DNA from: Flagellimonas pelagia
GTDB lineage: Bacteria > Bacteroidota > Bacteroidia > Flavobacteriales > Flavobacteriaceae
Length of the DNA stretch: 64,000 nucleotides
Assembly (NCBI RefSeq): GCF_003584135.1
Contig: NZ_QXFI01000036.1
Span: 362,495-426,494 of the forward strand
Direction of reading: 5' to 3'
This document shows, piece after piece, positions 42,741-51,550 of this stretch (positions within the stretch are counted from its first letter, which is position 1; the number at the start of each line of letters is the position of its first letter). The position numbers and the translations under genes are program-made. A model generated the notes under the pieces. The model saw nothing but the letters and a program-made list of their open reading frames with translations, made no database searches and was not told the DNA's origin.

Positions 42741-43274
42741 ATGAAAAAGGACAAAAAAAATAGTTTCAACACCCCGGAAGGCTACTTCGAAAGCTTCAAC
42801 GAACGTTTGATGGCTCGAATCCAGCAAGAAGCAACGGATGAAACGAGTTCCATCATCCCGAAAACGGATGGTTTTGGGGTACCCGAGGGCTATTTTGATG
42901 CTGTTGTCCCTAAGATATTGTCCCGAACCACAGAAGAAAAGGGCAAGGTAATCCAGCTCAAATCTTACAGGAAAGTATACTATGGAGCAGCCGCTGTGGC
43001 AGCGGTTTTCATTTTGATCTTCGGATTCAATTGGAAGTCAGAGCCTTTACCTGTTACATTTGATGATTTGGCGAATACCGAAATTGATGCCTATTTTGAC
43101 AACAACCGCATCGATATGAGTTCCTACGAACTGGCCGAAATGGTCTCCTTTGAAAACGTTCAATTGAACGATATCCTGGAAGATGACCTCAGCGGAGAAA
43201 TCATTTTGGAATATCTTGATGCCAATGTTGACGACCTGAGAGACCTAAACATAGAATACATTGATTATGAGTAA
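42741..43274 (+). CDS. Putative anti-sigma membrane protein
   Basis: 177 residues. The cytoplasmic N-terminal part carries two copies of a short motif, T-P-E-G-Y-F-E-S-F-N-E-R-L and V-P-E-G-Y-F-D-A-V-V-P-K-I-L (near residues 10 and 48). One membrane helix (about 84-101, Y-Y-G-A-A-A-V-A-A-V-F-I-L-I-F-G-F) follows, then a very acidic 75-residue external part. Position 33 bases after an ECF sigma gene and topology make an anti-sigma role likely, but no ZAS-type zinc motif is present. The P-E-G-Y-F motif recurs in flavobacterial proteins of this position. Confidence 0.7.
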   Translation: MKKDKKNSFNTPEGYFESFNERLMARIQQEATDETSSIIPKTDGFGVPEGYFDAVVPKILSRTTEEKGKVIQLKSYRKVYYGAAAVAAVFILIFGFNWKSEPLPVTFDDLANTEIDAYFDNNRIDMSSYELAEMVSFENVQLNDILEDDLSGEIILEYLDANVDDLRDLNIEYIDYE

Positions 43275-43707
43275 AAAAATACCCATAGTGATCGCGTTTT
43301 TGATCGGCACCTTTTGGATGCAGGCCCAAGGACCGGTACGGGATCGCATCAAAACCTTGAAAGTGGCCTTCATCACCGAACGGGTAGGCCTGACCAGCAA
43401 GGAAGCACAACAATTTTGGCCCATTTACAACGAACATGAGGATGTTTTGGAAAACATTCGGAGAAAGGAACGTGCCGAGCTGCAATCCAAAATTTCCATG
43501 GCGCAAGGGCTATCGGATGCAGATTCGGAAGAATTGTTGAACAATCTTTTATCCCTTCAAAACGAACGCCACAATGCCGAACAGCAATTTATGGGAGATA
43601 TTAGAAAAGTGATTCCTGCCAAAAAAGTACTGTTGCTCATCAAGGCTGAGGAAGACTTCAAAAAACAGCTACTACAAACCTATCGAAATCGAAAAGGCGG
43701 GGGATAA
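43267..43707 (+). CDS. Spy/CpxP-like periplasmic sensor protein
   Basis: 146 residues from the ATG at 43267, which overlaps the end of the preceding gene by eight bases. A signal peptide (about 1-20, ending near M-Q-A-Q) is followed by an all-helical part with A-F-I-T-E-R-V-G-L-T-S-K-E-A-Q-Q-F-W-P-I-Y and long charged helices, as in the LTxxQ/Spy family. Spy and CpxP are periplasmic chaperones or feedback sensors for envelope stress. Together with the sigma factor and the membrane protein it forms one three-gene unit closed by a terminator. Confidence 0.78.
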   Translation: MSKKIPIVIAFLIGTFWMQAQGPVRDRIKTLKVAFITERVGLTSKEAQQFWPIYNEHEDVLENIRRKERAELQSKISMAQGLSDADSEELLNNLLSLQNERHNAEQQFMGDIRKVIPAKKVLLLIKAEEDFKKQLLQTYRNRKGGG

Positions 43708-43737
43708 ACCGCATAAAAAGTCAACAAAAAACAAGAG

Positions 43738-43760
43738 AAGAGCCGATTTGGCTCTTTTTT
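43738..43760 (+). terminator. Terminator after the sigma-factor unit
   Basis: AAGAGCC and GGCTCTT form a 7-base stem over GATTT, followed by a run of T. Confidence 0.85.
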
Positions 43761-43818
43761 TATTAAACCATTTTACAATTCCATAGTCTTAGATACAGAA
43801 ACCATAAAAATCCGCATT

Positions 43819-44172
43819 ATGAAACGTATGAAGACACTTTTGGTTATCGTGGCCTTTTTGGGAACCATTTTGGCTGCACAAGCACAAAGAAGAACCGTGG
43901 TGAAGGTTTATCCAAAATATGGAACTGTTGTCACCACCATTTCAAGTCCCACAATTGTGGTGCACAATAGCAACAATTTTTATTATGCCGATGGCGTATG
44001 GTACAAACCTCGGGGAAGAAAATATGTGGTATGCGCCGCACCACGGGGAGTTGTCGTGAACACCTTGCCCAGAGGAAGCAAAGTGGTGTATGTAAATGGC
44101 AGAAGACTCTATAAATATAGAGGTGTTTGGTATAAAAGAGCAGGACGACAATATGTAGTCGTGACCGTATAG
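43819..44172 (+). CDS. DUF6515-family exported protein
   Basis: 117 residues with a signal peptide (M-K-R-M-K-T-L-L-V-I-V-A-F-L-G-T-I-L-A-A-Q-A-Q, cleavage after about 22). The mature part is basic and rich in V, Y and R with repeated units of the form Y-x-x-G-V-W-Y-K (residues near 57 and 104), typical of DUF6515. No function is known; the same fold appears in small exported proteins near stress sigma factors. It is downstream of the sigma unit but after a terminator, so it has its own promoter. A weak hairpin (about 44200-44233) follows. Confidence 0.75.
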   Translation: MKRMKTLLVIVAFLGTILAAQAQRRTVVKVYPKYGTVVTTISSPTIVVHNSNNFYYADGVWYKPRGRKYVVCAAPRGVVVNTLPRGSKVVYVNGRRLYKYRGVWYKRAGRQYVVVTV

Positions 44173-44360
44173 TTTTAATTGTTTTTTGGTTGGTTATGAA
44201 TGGAGAGGGGGCTTTGATGAGGTCCCTTTTTTGTTTTTTTAAAGCATTTACGCTGGATTCATCGATTTTATAATCCTTATATCTATTTACCAAAAACATA
44301 TGATAAATGTCATACTACCAAGGGAATTCTTGCTTTACTTTGCCCTATATTCCATAAATT

Positions 44361-45446
44361 ATGCACATACGGGCCTTAGAGGATAAAAATATTTGGGGAG
44401 AAGTAATAGAACAATGCGAACAGTATGACTTCTACCATACATTCGATTATCATCAAATCTCCAAGAGGGATGGAGAAAAGCCCATTCTCTTGGAATTTAG
44501 GGATGGGGATAATCTTATAGCCCTACCTTTGCTCATTCGAGACATAGATGGAACACCGTACAAGGATGCCACTTCCGTTTATGGGTATGCTGGTCCGTTA
44601 ACTAGGAATATTACGAGGAACTTCAACAATGCCTCTTTTAAAAAAATGTTGAAGGAATTTTTAATGGACAGCCAAATCGTTTCTGTTTTCTCCAGACTCC
44701 ATCCTTTTATTAAAAACCAGGAGCCAGTTTTATCTGGAATAGGAGAAATCATTCCGCATGGACACATTGTGAACATTGATCTTACCAAAAACCTTAACGA
44801 ACAAAAGCGGGGATACAATAGAAGGCTAAGGACCTATATCAATAAAGAGGCACATGAATATAAAATCATAGATGGCACCTGCGAGGAGTGTCTGGATGCC
44901 TTTATAGGTGTTTACTGTGAAAACATGAAAAGGGTAAAGGCAAATCCTTCCTATTTCTTTGGAAAAAAATATTTCTACGAACTTTTGGCCAGTGGTCAGA
45001 TCCATGCTCGACTATTGGTTGCCCAGCATATTAAAACTAGTCAATTGGCGGGAGGGGCTATTTTTACCATGAACAATGGAATTGTTCAATATCATCTATC
45101 TGGTGTCAAGGAGGAGTTTCTCAATCTAAACCCGATCAAATTACTTATAGATCATGTTCGTGTGCAGAGCACGAACGAAGGTTACTCCTATTTTAACCTT
45201 GGCGGTGGACTTGGAGGACAGGATAATGACTCCTTATTCTACTTTAAGTCTGGTTTCTCAAAGGATTTTAAGACTTTTCAATCCTGGCAATACGTGGTGG
45301 ACAAACGAAAATACCAACAAATCATAAAGCAAAAAGAAACTTTGGATGGACAAAACACCAACAATTCCTGTTTTTTTCCCATTTATCGACAAACGCCCCC
45401 AAACGAAATGGAAATATCTGAAATTAATTGCCTAGGCAATGATTGA
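44361..45446 (+). CDS. FemAB/BioF2-like N-acyltransferase
   Basis: 361 residues with two tandem GNAT-like halves as in the FemAB/BioF2 group: D-F-Y-H-T-F-D-Y-H near residue 23, F-R-D-G-D-N-L-I-A-L-P-L-L near 48, the helix R-G-Y-N-R-R-L-R-T-Y-I-N-K, and in the second half G-G-A-I-F-T-M-N-N-G and Y-H-L-S-G-V near 240. Fem proteins add amino acids from tRNA to peptidoglycan precursors; BioF2-like members attach acyl or aminoacyl groups to sugars of surface glycans. The four-gene operon with MBOAT and SGNH proteins favours the second role. The stop region overlaps the next start by eight bases. Confidence 0.75.
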   Translation: MHIRALEDKNIWGEVIEQCEQYDFYHTFDYHQISKRDGEKPILLEFRDGDNLIALPLLIRDIDGTPYKDATSVYGYAGPLTRNITRNFNNASFKKMLKEFLMDSQIVSVFSRLHPFIKNQEPVLSGIGEIIPHGHIVNIDLTKNLNEQKRGYNRRLRTYINKEAHEYKIIDGTCEECLDAFIGVYCENMKRVKANPSYFFGKKYFYELLASGQIHARLLVAQHIKTSQLAGGAIFTMNNGIVQYHLSGVKEEFLNLNPIKLLIDHVRVQSTNEGYSYFNLGGGLGGQDNDSLFYFKSGFSKDFKTFQSWQYVVDKRKYQQIIKQKETLDGQNTNNSCFFPIYRQTPPNEMEISEINCLGND

Positions 45447-46701
45447 AAACCCATTTACCTCAAAGACCTTTACAAATATCTGGGTCAAATTTTTTGGGGG
45501 CCATCAAAATACTTCTAAGTTTTCGGGCATAGAAGGGATACAGTTCATAAAGGGCAACTGGGGAATCTATCATAACCTGGGAAAAACACACACCAAAGGG
45601 ATGTTTTATTCTATAGAAAACCCAATATCCTTGCAGGGAAAAACCTGCTTGATCTATGATGTCCCTTCCTATTTCAAATGCCCAGGACCCAATGTCCCTG
45701 AATCAACAACGCTTCTGAAAATAAGACAATATCCTGGTTTTCTAATTGAATTGGATCAATTCAAAGACCTACAGGATTATATGAGACACAAATTTCAAAA
45801 ATCCAGCAGGTATAAACTCAATAAATATCAAAAGAGGCTGAACGAATGTTTCGACATCAAACCGGTTATGCACGATGCGGCCCTAAACTTGGACGAATTC
45901 AACAAGATATTCGAAAAATTCAGGTCGCTTTTGGTAAAACGATTCGAAGGTAAGGGGGAGCACAACAACAATTTGGATATTGAAGAATGGGAATTCTATA
46001 AGAACGTCGCTTTCCCAATGATACAGGAAAAAAAAGCCGGCCTATTTGTGGTTTACAATGACGGTGAACCTATTGCCATTACACTCAATTACTTTTCAGG
46101 AGACATTATTTTTGATGCGATCACCGTTTTTGATATCGATTATGCCAAATTCAATTTAGGCTCCATCAATATTATGTTCTTGATCCAGTGGGGAATTAAA
46201 AACGGTTACAAGATTTTGGATTTTTCCAAAGGGTATTTTGATTACAAGACACGTTGGGCCACAAAAAAATATGATTTCGAGTACCACATTTTATATGGAA
46301 CCAAATCAATCCTTTCCAAAATAAAAGGAAAGTCTTTGGCCACCCTACTAAAATTAAAACAATATTTAAGGGAGAAAAACCTGAACCATCTTTTAAATAA
46401 AATTCGTTTTGCAATACAACCGAAGGAGAAAAGCGAGCCCAATGCAATCAACGGCAGGACCAAAAAATTTATTTTTAAGGACTATGATGACAGCAATGGT
46501 CTTCCTTTGGGAAAAGAGACTGTCGTTACCCCTGAAACCAGGGCGTTGCTATTTGAATTCCTATATCTTTTTGGGGAAAACTCCAGAGAGGTAGAGATAT
46601 ATAAATTAAAGGATTCCGACAATCTATTTGTGTTCATGGGAAAAAACATCAAAAAAATGGCTGTTGCAATAAACGACCCATTACCCCCGAACTATGTATA
46701 A
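45439..46701 (+). CDS. Second GNAT/BioF2-like N-acyltransferase
   Basis: 420 residues, of the same broad group but clearly different in sequence from the gene before. The CelD/BioF2-like core is at about 90-310: M-R-H-K-F-Q-K-S-S-R-Y-K-L-N-K-Y, then G-L-F-V-V-Y-N-D-G-E-P-I-A-I-T-L, then F-D-F/Y-D-Y-K-T-R-W-A-T-K-K near 275, the last being a mark of this family. The final 80 residues are an additional domain. No signal or membrane segment is seen. It probably transfers an acyl group to an amino sugar or amino acid in the cytoplasm before export. Confidence 0.72.
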   Translation: MIENPFTSKTFTNIWVKFFGGHQNTSKFSGIEGIQFIKGNWGIYHNLGKTHTKGMFYSIENPISLQGKTCLIYDVPSYFKCPGPNVPESTTLLKIRQYPGFLIELDQFKDLQDYMRHKFQKSSRYKLNKYQKRLNECFDIKPVMHDAALNLDEFNKIFEKFRSLLVKRFEGKGEHNNNLDIEEWEFYKNVAFPMIQEKKAGLFVVYNDGEPIAITLNYFSGDIIFDAITVFDIDYAKFNLGSINIMFLIQWGIKNGYKILDFSKGYFDYKTRWATKKYDFEYHILYGTKSILSKIKGKSLATLLKLKQYLREKNLNHLLNKIRFAIQPKEKSEPNAINGRTKKFIFKDYDDSNGLPLGKETVVTPETRALLFEFLYLFGENSREVEIYKLKDSDNLFVFMGKNIKKMAVAINDPLPPNYV

Positions 46702-46710
46702 TAAACCACC

Positions 46711-48168
46711 ATGCTCTTTAACTCTGTAGAATATTTGATTTTTCTCCCCATAGTCTTCTTTGCCTATTGGGCCATCGGAAAATTCGGCAATCTAAAGTCA
46801 CAGAATGGCCTGTTACTTATTGCCAGCTACTTTTTCTATGGCCTTTGGGACTGGAGGTTCCTTTTCCTTATCCTGGCCAGTACTGTAGTGGACTATTTGG
46901 TGGGCTTGGCCATCCATCAAAAACAGTCCCAACAGAAAAAAGGAAAGCTCTTGTTATGGTGTAGTATCGTATTTAATATCTCCTTGTTAGGTTTTTTCAA
47001 ATACTACAATTTTTTTGTTGAGTCCTTTATTGATATGGTCAGCTTGTTCGGATATACCATAAAAAGCACATGGACCTTAAAAATCATCCTACCCGTAGGA
47101 ATCTCGTTCTATACCTTTCAAACCATGTCCTATTCACTGGACATTTATTACAAACGGATTAAACCGACCAGGAGCTTTTTGAACTTTGCCACCTTTGTGG
47201 CCTTCTTTCCGCAATTGGTTGCCGGTCCTATTGAACGGGCTTCCAATCTGTTGGGTCAGATTACCAATAAACGCTCATTCAATTATCTACAAGCCACGGA
47301 AGGCCTGAAATTGGTTCTATGGGGCCTTTTTAAGAAAATGGTGATTGCTGATGGTATTGCCCCTATTGTGGACGATATTTTTGCCAACTATGACAATTTT
47401 TCCGCCAGTACGCTCATCATGGGAGTCACCTTTTTCAGTTTTCAGGTTTACGGGGATTTTTCAGGTTATTCCGATATTGCAATAGGCACCTCCAAATTAT
47501 TCGGAATAGAGTTGATGTCCAACTTCAAGTTCCCAAATTTCTCCAGAAATGTGGCCGAATATTGGCAAAGATGGCATGTTTCCTTGTCTACATGGTTCAG
47601 GCACTATCTATACATTCCATTGGGAGGGTCCCGGGGCAGTAAGCTTCAATCCATTCGAAACATTAGTATCATTTTCTTGGTGAGTGGTTTTTGGCATGGG
47701 GCCAATTGGACCTTTATATTTTGGGGAGGATTCCACGCCTTGGCCTATATCCCTGTTTTTTTGATGGGGAGGAATACCATATACAAGGACAGTGTAGTGG
47801 CACAAAACACATTTCTGCCTACCTTCAAGGAAATGGGACAATTGATCCTGACATTTGCCATTGTGACTTTTTCACGCATTTTTTTCAGATCGGAATCCCT
47901 TCAAAATTCTTTTGCCTTCATCAAAAGGTTGTTTACACAATTCCATTGGGAAGAATATCATCATCCCATGGGATATCGAATGATCGATTATTTTGTTCTG
48001 TTGGTCCTTTTTGTGGTATACGAGTATATTATCCGAAAGGATGAACGCAGCCCGTTCAAGTTCAAGTATAGGGCAGTACGCTTCTGTGTATATACATTGG
48101 TCGTTTTTTGTATTTTATTGTTCTACGATGATGGTGTAGACCGTTCATTCATTTATTTTCAATTCTGA
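46711..48168 (+). CDS. MBOAT-family O-acyltransferase (AlgI-like)
   Basis: 485 residues with about ten membrane helices. It begins M-L-F-N-S-V-E-Y-L-I-F-L-P-I-V-F as AlgI-type proteins do, and has the family centre R-N-V-A-E-Y-W-Q-R-W-H-V-S-L-S-T-W and the active-site histidines H329 (S-G-F-W-H-G-A-N-W) and H342 (G-G-F-H-A-L). AlgI passes an acetyl group across the inner membrane to an SGNH partner that acetylates alginate; DltB does the same for D-alanine. The SGNH gene two bases downstream is the expected partner. Substrate is probably a surface polysaccharide or lipid. Confidence 0.93.
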   Translation: MLFNSVEYLIFLPIVFFAYWAIGKFGNLKSQNGLLLIASYFFYGLWDWRFLFLILASTVVDYLVGLAIHQKQSQQKKGKLLLWCSIVFNISLLGFFKYYNFFVESFIDMVSLFGYTIKSTWTLKIILPVGISFYTFQTMSYSLDIYYKRIKPTRSFLNFATFVAFFPQLVAGPIERASNLLGQITNKRSFNYLQATEGLKLVLWGLFKKMVIADGIAPIVDDIFANYDNFSASTLIMGVTFFSFQVYGDFSGYSDIAIGTSKLFGIELMSNFKFPNFSRNVAEYWQRWHVSLSTWFRHYLYIPLGGSRGSKLQSIRNISIIFLVSGFWHGANWTFIFWGGFHALAYIPVFLMGRNTIYKDSVVAQNTFLPTFKEMGQLILTFAIVTFSRIFFRSESLQNSFAFIKRLFTQFHWEEYHHPMGYRMIDYFVLLVLFVVYEYIIRKDERSPFKFKYRAVRFCVYTLVVFCILLFYDDGVDRSFIYFQF

Positions 48169-48169
48169 C

Positions 48170-49102
48170 ATGTTCAAGTTTCTTTTAAAAACCGCCATAT
48201 ATTTCGTACTAATTCTAGTTGCTTTGGAACTTTTGGTAAGGGTATTCCATCTTTACCCGGAAGACTCCCCAAGATACATTGACGAATATGGTGTGGAGAA
48301 AAGGGTTCCGCATTACCGTGGATATAGTGTGACCGGCAATAGGCTTCAAAACTTTTCTGAATATAGGATAAACGATCAAGGTTTCAATTCCTATAGGGAG
48401 TTCAACCCTAGCTATACAAAAAAGGAACTTGCCCTGATCGGGGATTCCTTCATACAAGGTTTCCATCAAAATTACTACAACTCCATTGGCAAGAAAATAG
48501 AGAACAACACCTCTAACCTTGAAGTATATGAATATGGCTATGCTGGATGGGACCTGGCAGACCAGCTTCATTTGATACATGCCTATAAAGAAGCTTTCGC
48601 TAAAATAGATAAGATCGTGGTCTACGTTAAATATCCCATGGACTTTGAAAGGGCTGTTTATGCGCCAAACGTGGACCGGATCAAACTTCTTCAATCTACC
48701 TCTTTCAAGATACGCGATAACATCAAATTACTTTATTATGCCTCGCAAATTGGCATTCTTGATCCTGTAAAAGATTTAATGGTAAACAACATAGAAAACG
48801 GAAATGACAAAGTGGAACACACCATCACATCGAAGGATACCGATAGCCTCAGCATTGCCAACTTTGAAACATTGATCAATACCTATCCCATTGACAAGTC
48901 AAAAACCAGTCTCTTATTGGACAAGAGAAATACATCGAGGATATTTCTGGAATATTGTGCCAAAAATGGAATTGACATCATAGACTTTGGAGCTTGGTTC
49001 GAAAAATCGAAAAAGCCGGTCACTTTGATTTATGACAAACATTGGAACAACAACGGAAGAACCTTGGTCGCCAAAAGCATCATCGACCATTTACAGCTAT
49101 AA
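48170..49102 (+). CDS. SGNH-type acyltransferase partner of the MBOAT protein
   Basis: 310 residues with an N-terminal membrane anchor (about 4-22) and a periplasmic domain. The nucleophile is S93 in A-L-I-G-D-S-F-I-Q-G; the acid and base are D289 and H291 in Y-D-K-H-W-N-N-N-G-R near the end. This is the catalytic set of AlgJ/AlgX/PatB-like SGNH proteins, which take acetyl groups from an MBOAT protein and place them on a polysaccharide. The gene starts two bases after the MBOAT stop. It ends the operon; the next gene is convergent at 12 bases. Confidence 0.82.
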   Translation: MFKFLLKTAIYFVLILVALELLVRVFHLYPEDSPRYIDEYGVEKRVPHYRGYSVTGNRLQNFSEYRINDQGFNSYREFNPSYTKKELALIGDSFIQGFHQNYYNSIGKKIENNTSNLEVYEYGYAGWDLADQLHLIHAYKEAFAKIDKIVVYVKYPMDFERAVYAPNVDRIKLLQSTSFKIRDNIKLLYYASQIGILDPVKDLMVNNIENGNDKVEHTITSKDTDSLSIANFETLINTYPIDKSKTSLLLDKRNTSRIFLEYCAKNGIDIIDFGAWFEKSKKPVTLIYDKHWNNNGRTLVAKSIIDHLQL

Positions 49103-49113
49103 TAACCGTAAGT

Positions 49114-50145
49114 TCAATTAAACTGTAACCTTGCGATCCTATTTCTACCGGCAGCATAGGCAACGGAATCGTTCAAAAATCGAAGGGTAAAAAAAGATTC
49201 TTCGCTCAGTTCCTTCCAATTCTCGCCACCATCGGCAGAATAAGAAATCCCGGTAAATCCAATAGCCACCAATCCCTTTCCTTCAGAATTGGGCACAAAC
49301 TGCACACAGCTTTTATAATCAGGTTCCTTTCCATCAGCAATCAGGCTCCAGGTTTTCCCGCCATCCAGGGTAATAATCTTGTTCTTTTGGTTGGATTCGG
49401 GCGAAGTGTAATCCCCTCCTATGGCAAAACCAAGGTTTTGATCATAGAAATCCATGGAATAGATGCCTTGTGTGGGCTTCTCATGAATGATCGGGGTTTG
49501 TTGGATATCCCAAGTGCTTCCCTTGTTCGCAGAATGATAGATCCGCCCTTCAGTGGTACCTATCCAAACTTGGTTACCCGTCACTGCAATGTTACTGTTA
49601 CTGGCCGCAAAGGCACCTTCCCCATCAATCCCTTCGGGTAAATTGGAACAAGGTATTTTAGTCCAGGTTTGTCCTCCATCCTTGGTCAAGATAATGGAAA
49701 GACAACCATCTACGGTATCGCCCACCGCAATGCCTTCCATATCGTTCCAAAAAGTCATGGCATCATAAAAAATCCCTTCACCCTCTTCTTTATAGACCAC
49801 TTCCATTTTACCATTACCTCCTGTTTTGTAGAGCAAGGCCGGACTTTCAATGGATAACATGAAAAAATCTTTTGATGTTTTACCCACTGCCCTAAAACTT
49901 GGGGTCAACGAATCATAAGTCTGGATGTTGGAACGCACTTTGTGAGTGTTCACATCCACAGTTCCATAAACCCCGCCACTCCCTGCAAAAGCCAAGGTTT
50001 GGCTATCTAAAAAAGTTATGGCCCTGATACTCACGGAATCTTCAAAAATAGGTGTTACGGATACCGATTGAAAGGGTTGTTGTTTTTTTTCGGTGGAACA
50101 GGACGCCAAAACCAAGAGCGTCAAGAGAAGAATGGATAACCTCAT
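49114..50145 (-). CDS. BNR/YCF48-like repeat lipoprotein
   Basis: 343 residues from the ATG at 50145, where a lipoprotein signal starts (M-R-L-S-I-L-L-L-T-L-L-V-L-A-S-C, cysteine 16); a longer frame from 50190 would hide it. The mature part is a beta-propeller with several BNR/sialidase-type boxes: S-x-D-x-G-x-T-W (L-T-K-D-G-G-Q-T-W, S-A-N-K-G-S-T-W, L-D-G-G-K-T-W, S-A-D-G-G-E-N-W). This is the YCF48/photosystem-assembly-like type annotated in Bacteroidota as oxidoreductase, without evidence for any such activity. Binding of a protein or glycan outside the cell membrane is more likely. Confidence 0.85.
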   Translation of the reverse strand: MRLSILLLTLLVLASCSTEKKQQPFQSVSVTPIFEDSVSIRAITFLDSQTLAFAGSGGVYGTVDVNTHKVRSNIQTYDSLTPSFRAVGKTSKDFFMLSIESPALLYKTGGNGKMEVVYKEEGEGIFYDAMTFWNDMEGIAVGDTVDGCLSIILTKDGGQTWTKIPCSNLPEGIDGEGAFAASNSNIAVTGNQVWIGTTEGRIYHSANKGSTWDIQQTPIIHEKPTQGIYSMDFYDQNLGFAIGGDYTSPESNQKNKIITLDGGKTWSLIADGKEPDYKSCVQFVPNSEGKGLVAIGFTGISYSADGGENWKELSEESFFTLRFLNDSVAYAAGRNRIARLQFN

Positions 50146-50160
50146 TACATTTATTTTCCC

Positions 50161-50191
50161 CAAAAGTAAGGAGAAATGATACCTTTGCAAC
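50161..50191 (-). promoter_or_regulatory. Promoter of the BNR lipoprotein gene
   Basis: On the minus strand TACTTTTG (50168-50161) is an exact -7 box and GTTG (50191-50188) lies 19 bases upstream in the -33 position. Confidence 0.65.
50180..50187 (+). promoter_or_regulatory. -7 box of the RsmB-like gene
   Basis: TACCTTTG is an exact -7 box 17 bases before the ATG at 50205. It lies between the -33 and -7 boxes of the opposite promoter, so the two divergent promoters overlap and probably compete. No clear -33 box. Confidence 0.5.
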
Positions 50192-50204
50192 CTTATTTTA
50201 TGTC

Positions 50205-51416
50205 ATGCGTCTACACAGAAACTTGGTATTTGCCGTAATTGATGCCCTACACCTTATTTTTAACGAAGGGGAATATGCCGATAAGGTCATTGAAAAAGTA
50301 TTGAAGTATGACAAACGCTGGGGCGCCAGGGACCGTGCCTTTATTGCCGAAACCACCTATGACATTGTCCGTTGGAAACGGTTGTATACCGAAATAGCCG
50401 AGGCCCACGAACCCTATACCCGTCCCCATTTGTTCCGATTGTTTGGAGTTTGGTGTGTATTGCGCGGCATAAGGCTTCCCGATTGGAAACAGCTGGAAGG
50501 AACCCCTGAACGACGTATCAAGGGGCGGTTTGACGAGCTTTCCAAAATTAGGAAGTTCAGGGAATCTGTTCCCGATTGGATGGATGAGCTGGGAGAAAAA
50601 TCCTTGGGGAACGAACTTTGGACCAAGGAAATAGCAGCACTCAACCAACAAGCAGAAGTCATCCTTCGAACCAATACCCTAAAAATTCCAAAGCCCCAGT
50701 TACAATCGTTTTTGGCGAAAGAAGAAATTGAAACCGAAACTTTGAAAGGCTATCCAGATGCTTTAAAATTGAAGGAGCGGAAGAACGTTTTCACCACGGA
50801 AGCATTTAAGGACGGGCTTTTTGAAGTGCAGGATGCGTCTTCACAATTGGTGGCGCCTTATTTGGAAGTGGAACCAGGTCAACGCGTTGTCGATGCCTGC
50901 GCCGGTGCCGGAGGGAAAACGTTGCATTTGGCTTCTATGATGCAGAACAAGGGCCAACTCATCGCACTCGACATTTATGAGAGCAAATTGAAAAAACTGA
51001 AAATCAGGGCTAGACGCAATGGTGTGCACAATGTGGAAACCCGTGTCATCGATTCCAATAAAGTCATCAAAAAACTGCACAACAGTGCCGATAGACTCCT
51101 CCTTGATGCGCCTTGCTCCGGATTGGGGGTCATTAAACGAAATCCAGACTCCAAATGGAAATTGGAACCCGAATTCATTGACCGTATTATGGGTGTTCAG
51201 CAGGACATTCTCCAGAATTATAGCAAAATGCTGAAAAAAGGCGGACAAATGGTCTATGCCACCTGTTCCATCCTTCCGCAGGAAAACACCGAACAGGTCA
51301 AAAAATTCTTGGCCTCCGAAGCCGGGAAAGAATTTGAATTGGTAAGAGAGCAGAATGTTTATGCTTCCGAAACAGGTTTTGACGGATTTTATATGGCGCT
51401 TCTCAAAAAGAACTGA
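50205..51416 (+). CDS. RsmB/NOP-family rRNA cytosine methyltransferase
   Basis: 403 residues from the ATG at 50205 (a longer open frame upstream runs into the divergent promoter region and is not used). An N-terminal helical RNA-binding part (1-130) is followed by the Rossmann methyltransferase. SAM-binding motif I is V-V-D-A-C-A-G-A-G-G-K-T; motif IV L-D-A-P-C-S-G-L-G and motif VI Y-A-T-C-S-I-L-P-Q-E-N carry the two cysteines used by m5C methyltransferases. E. coli RsmB makes m5C967 of 16S rRNA; in Bacteroidota the exact target of this copy is not certain. Confidence 0.92.
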   Translation: MRLHRNLVFAVIDALHLIFNEGEYADKVIEKVLKYDKRWGARDRAFIAETTYDIVRWKRLYTEIAEAHEPYTRPHLFRLFGVWCVLRGIRLPDWKQLEGTPERRIKGRFDELSKIRKFRESVPDWMDELGEKSLGNELWTKEIAALNQQAEVILRTNTLKIPKPQLQSFLAKEEIETETLKGYPDALKLKERKNVFTTEAFKDGLFEVQDASSQLVAPYLEVEPGQRVVDACAGAGGKTLHLASMMQNKGQLIALDIYESKLKKLKIRARRNGVHNVETRVIDSNKVIKKLHNSADRLLLDAPCSGLGVIKRNPDSKWKLEPEFIDRIMGVQQDILQNYSKMLKKGGQMVYATCSILPQENTEQVKKFLASEAGKEFELVREQNVYASETGFDGFYMALLKKN

Positions 51417-51550
51417 TTCGATTCACACAAGCCCTAATTTTTTCCAACAATAAATTTTCGGCTACAACAACCTTAGATTAGACTACATCCCCCCTCTCGT
51501 ATTGGGCCAACTTTGCTGTGTCAATTCATAACAATAAAAATTCTAAGAAA

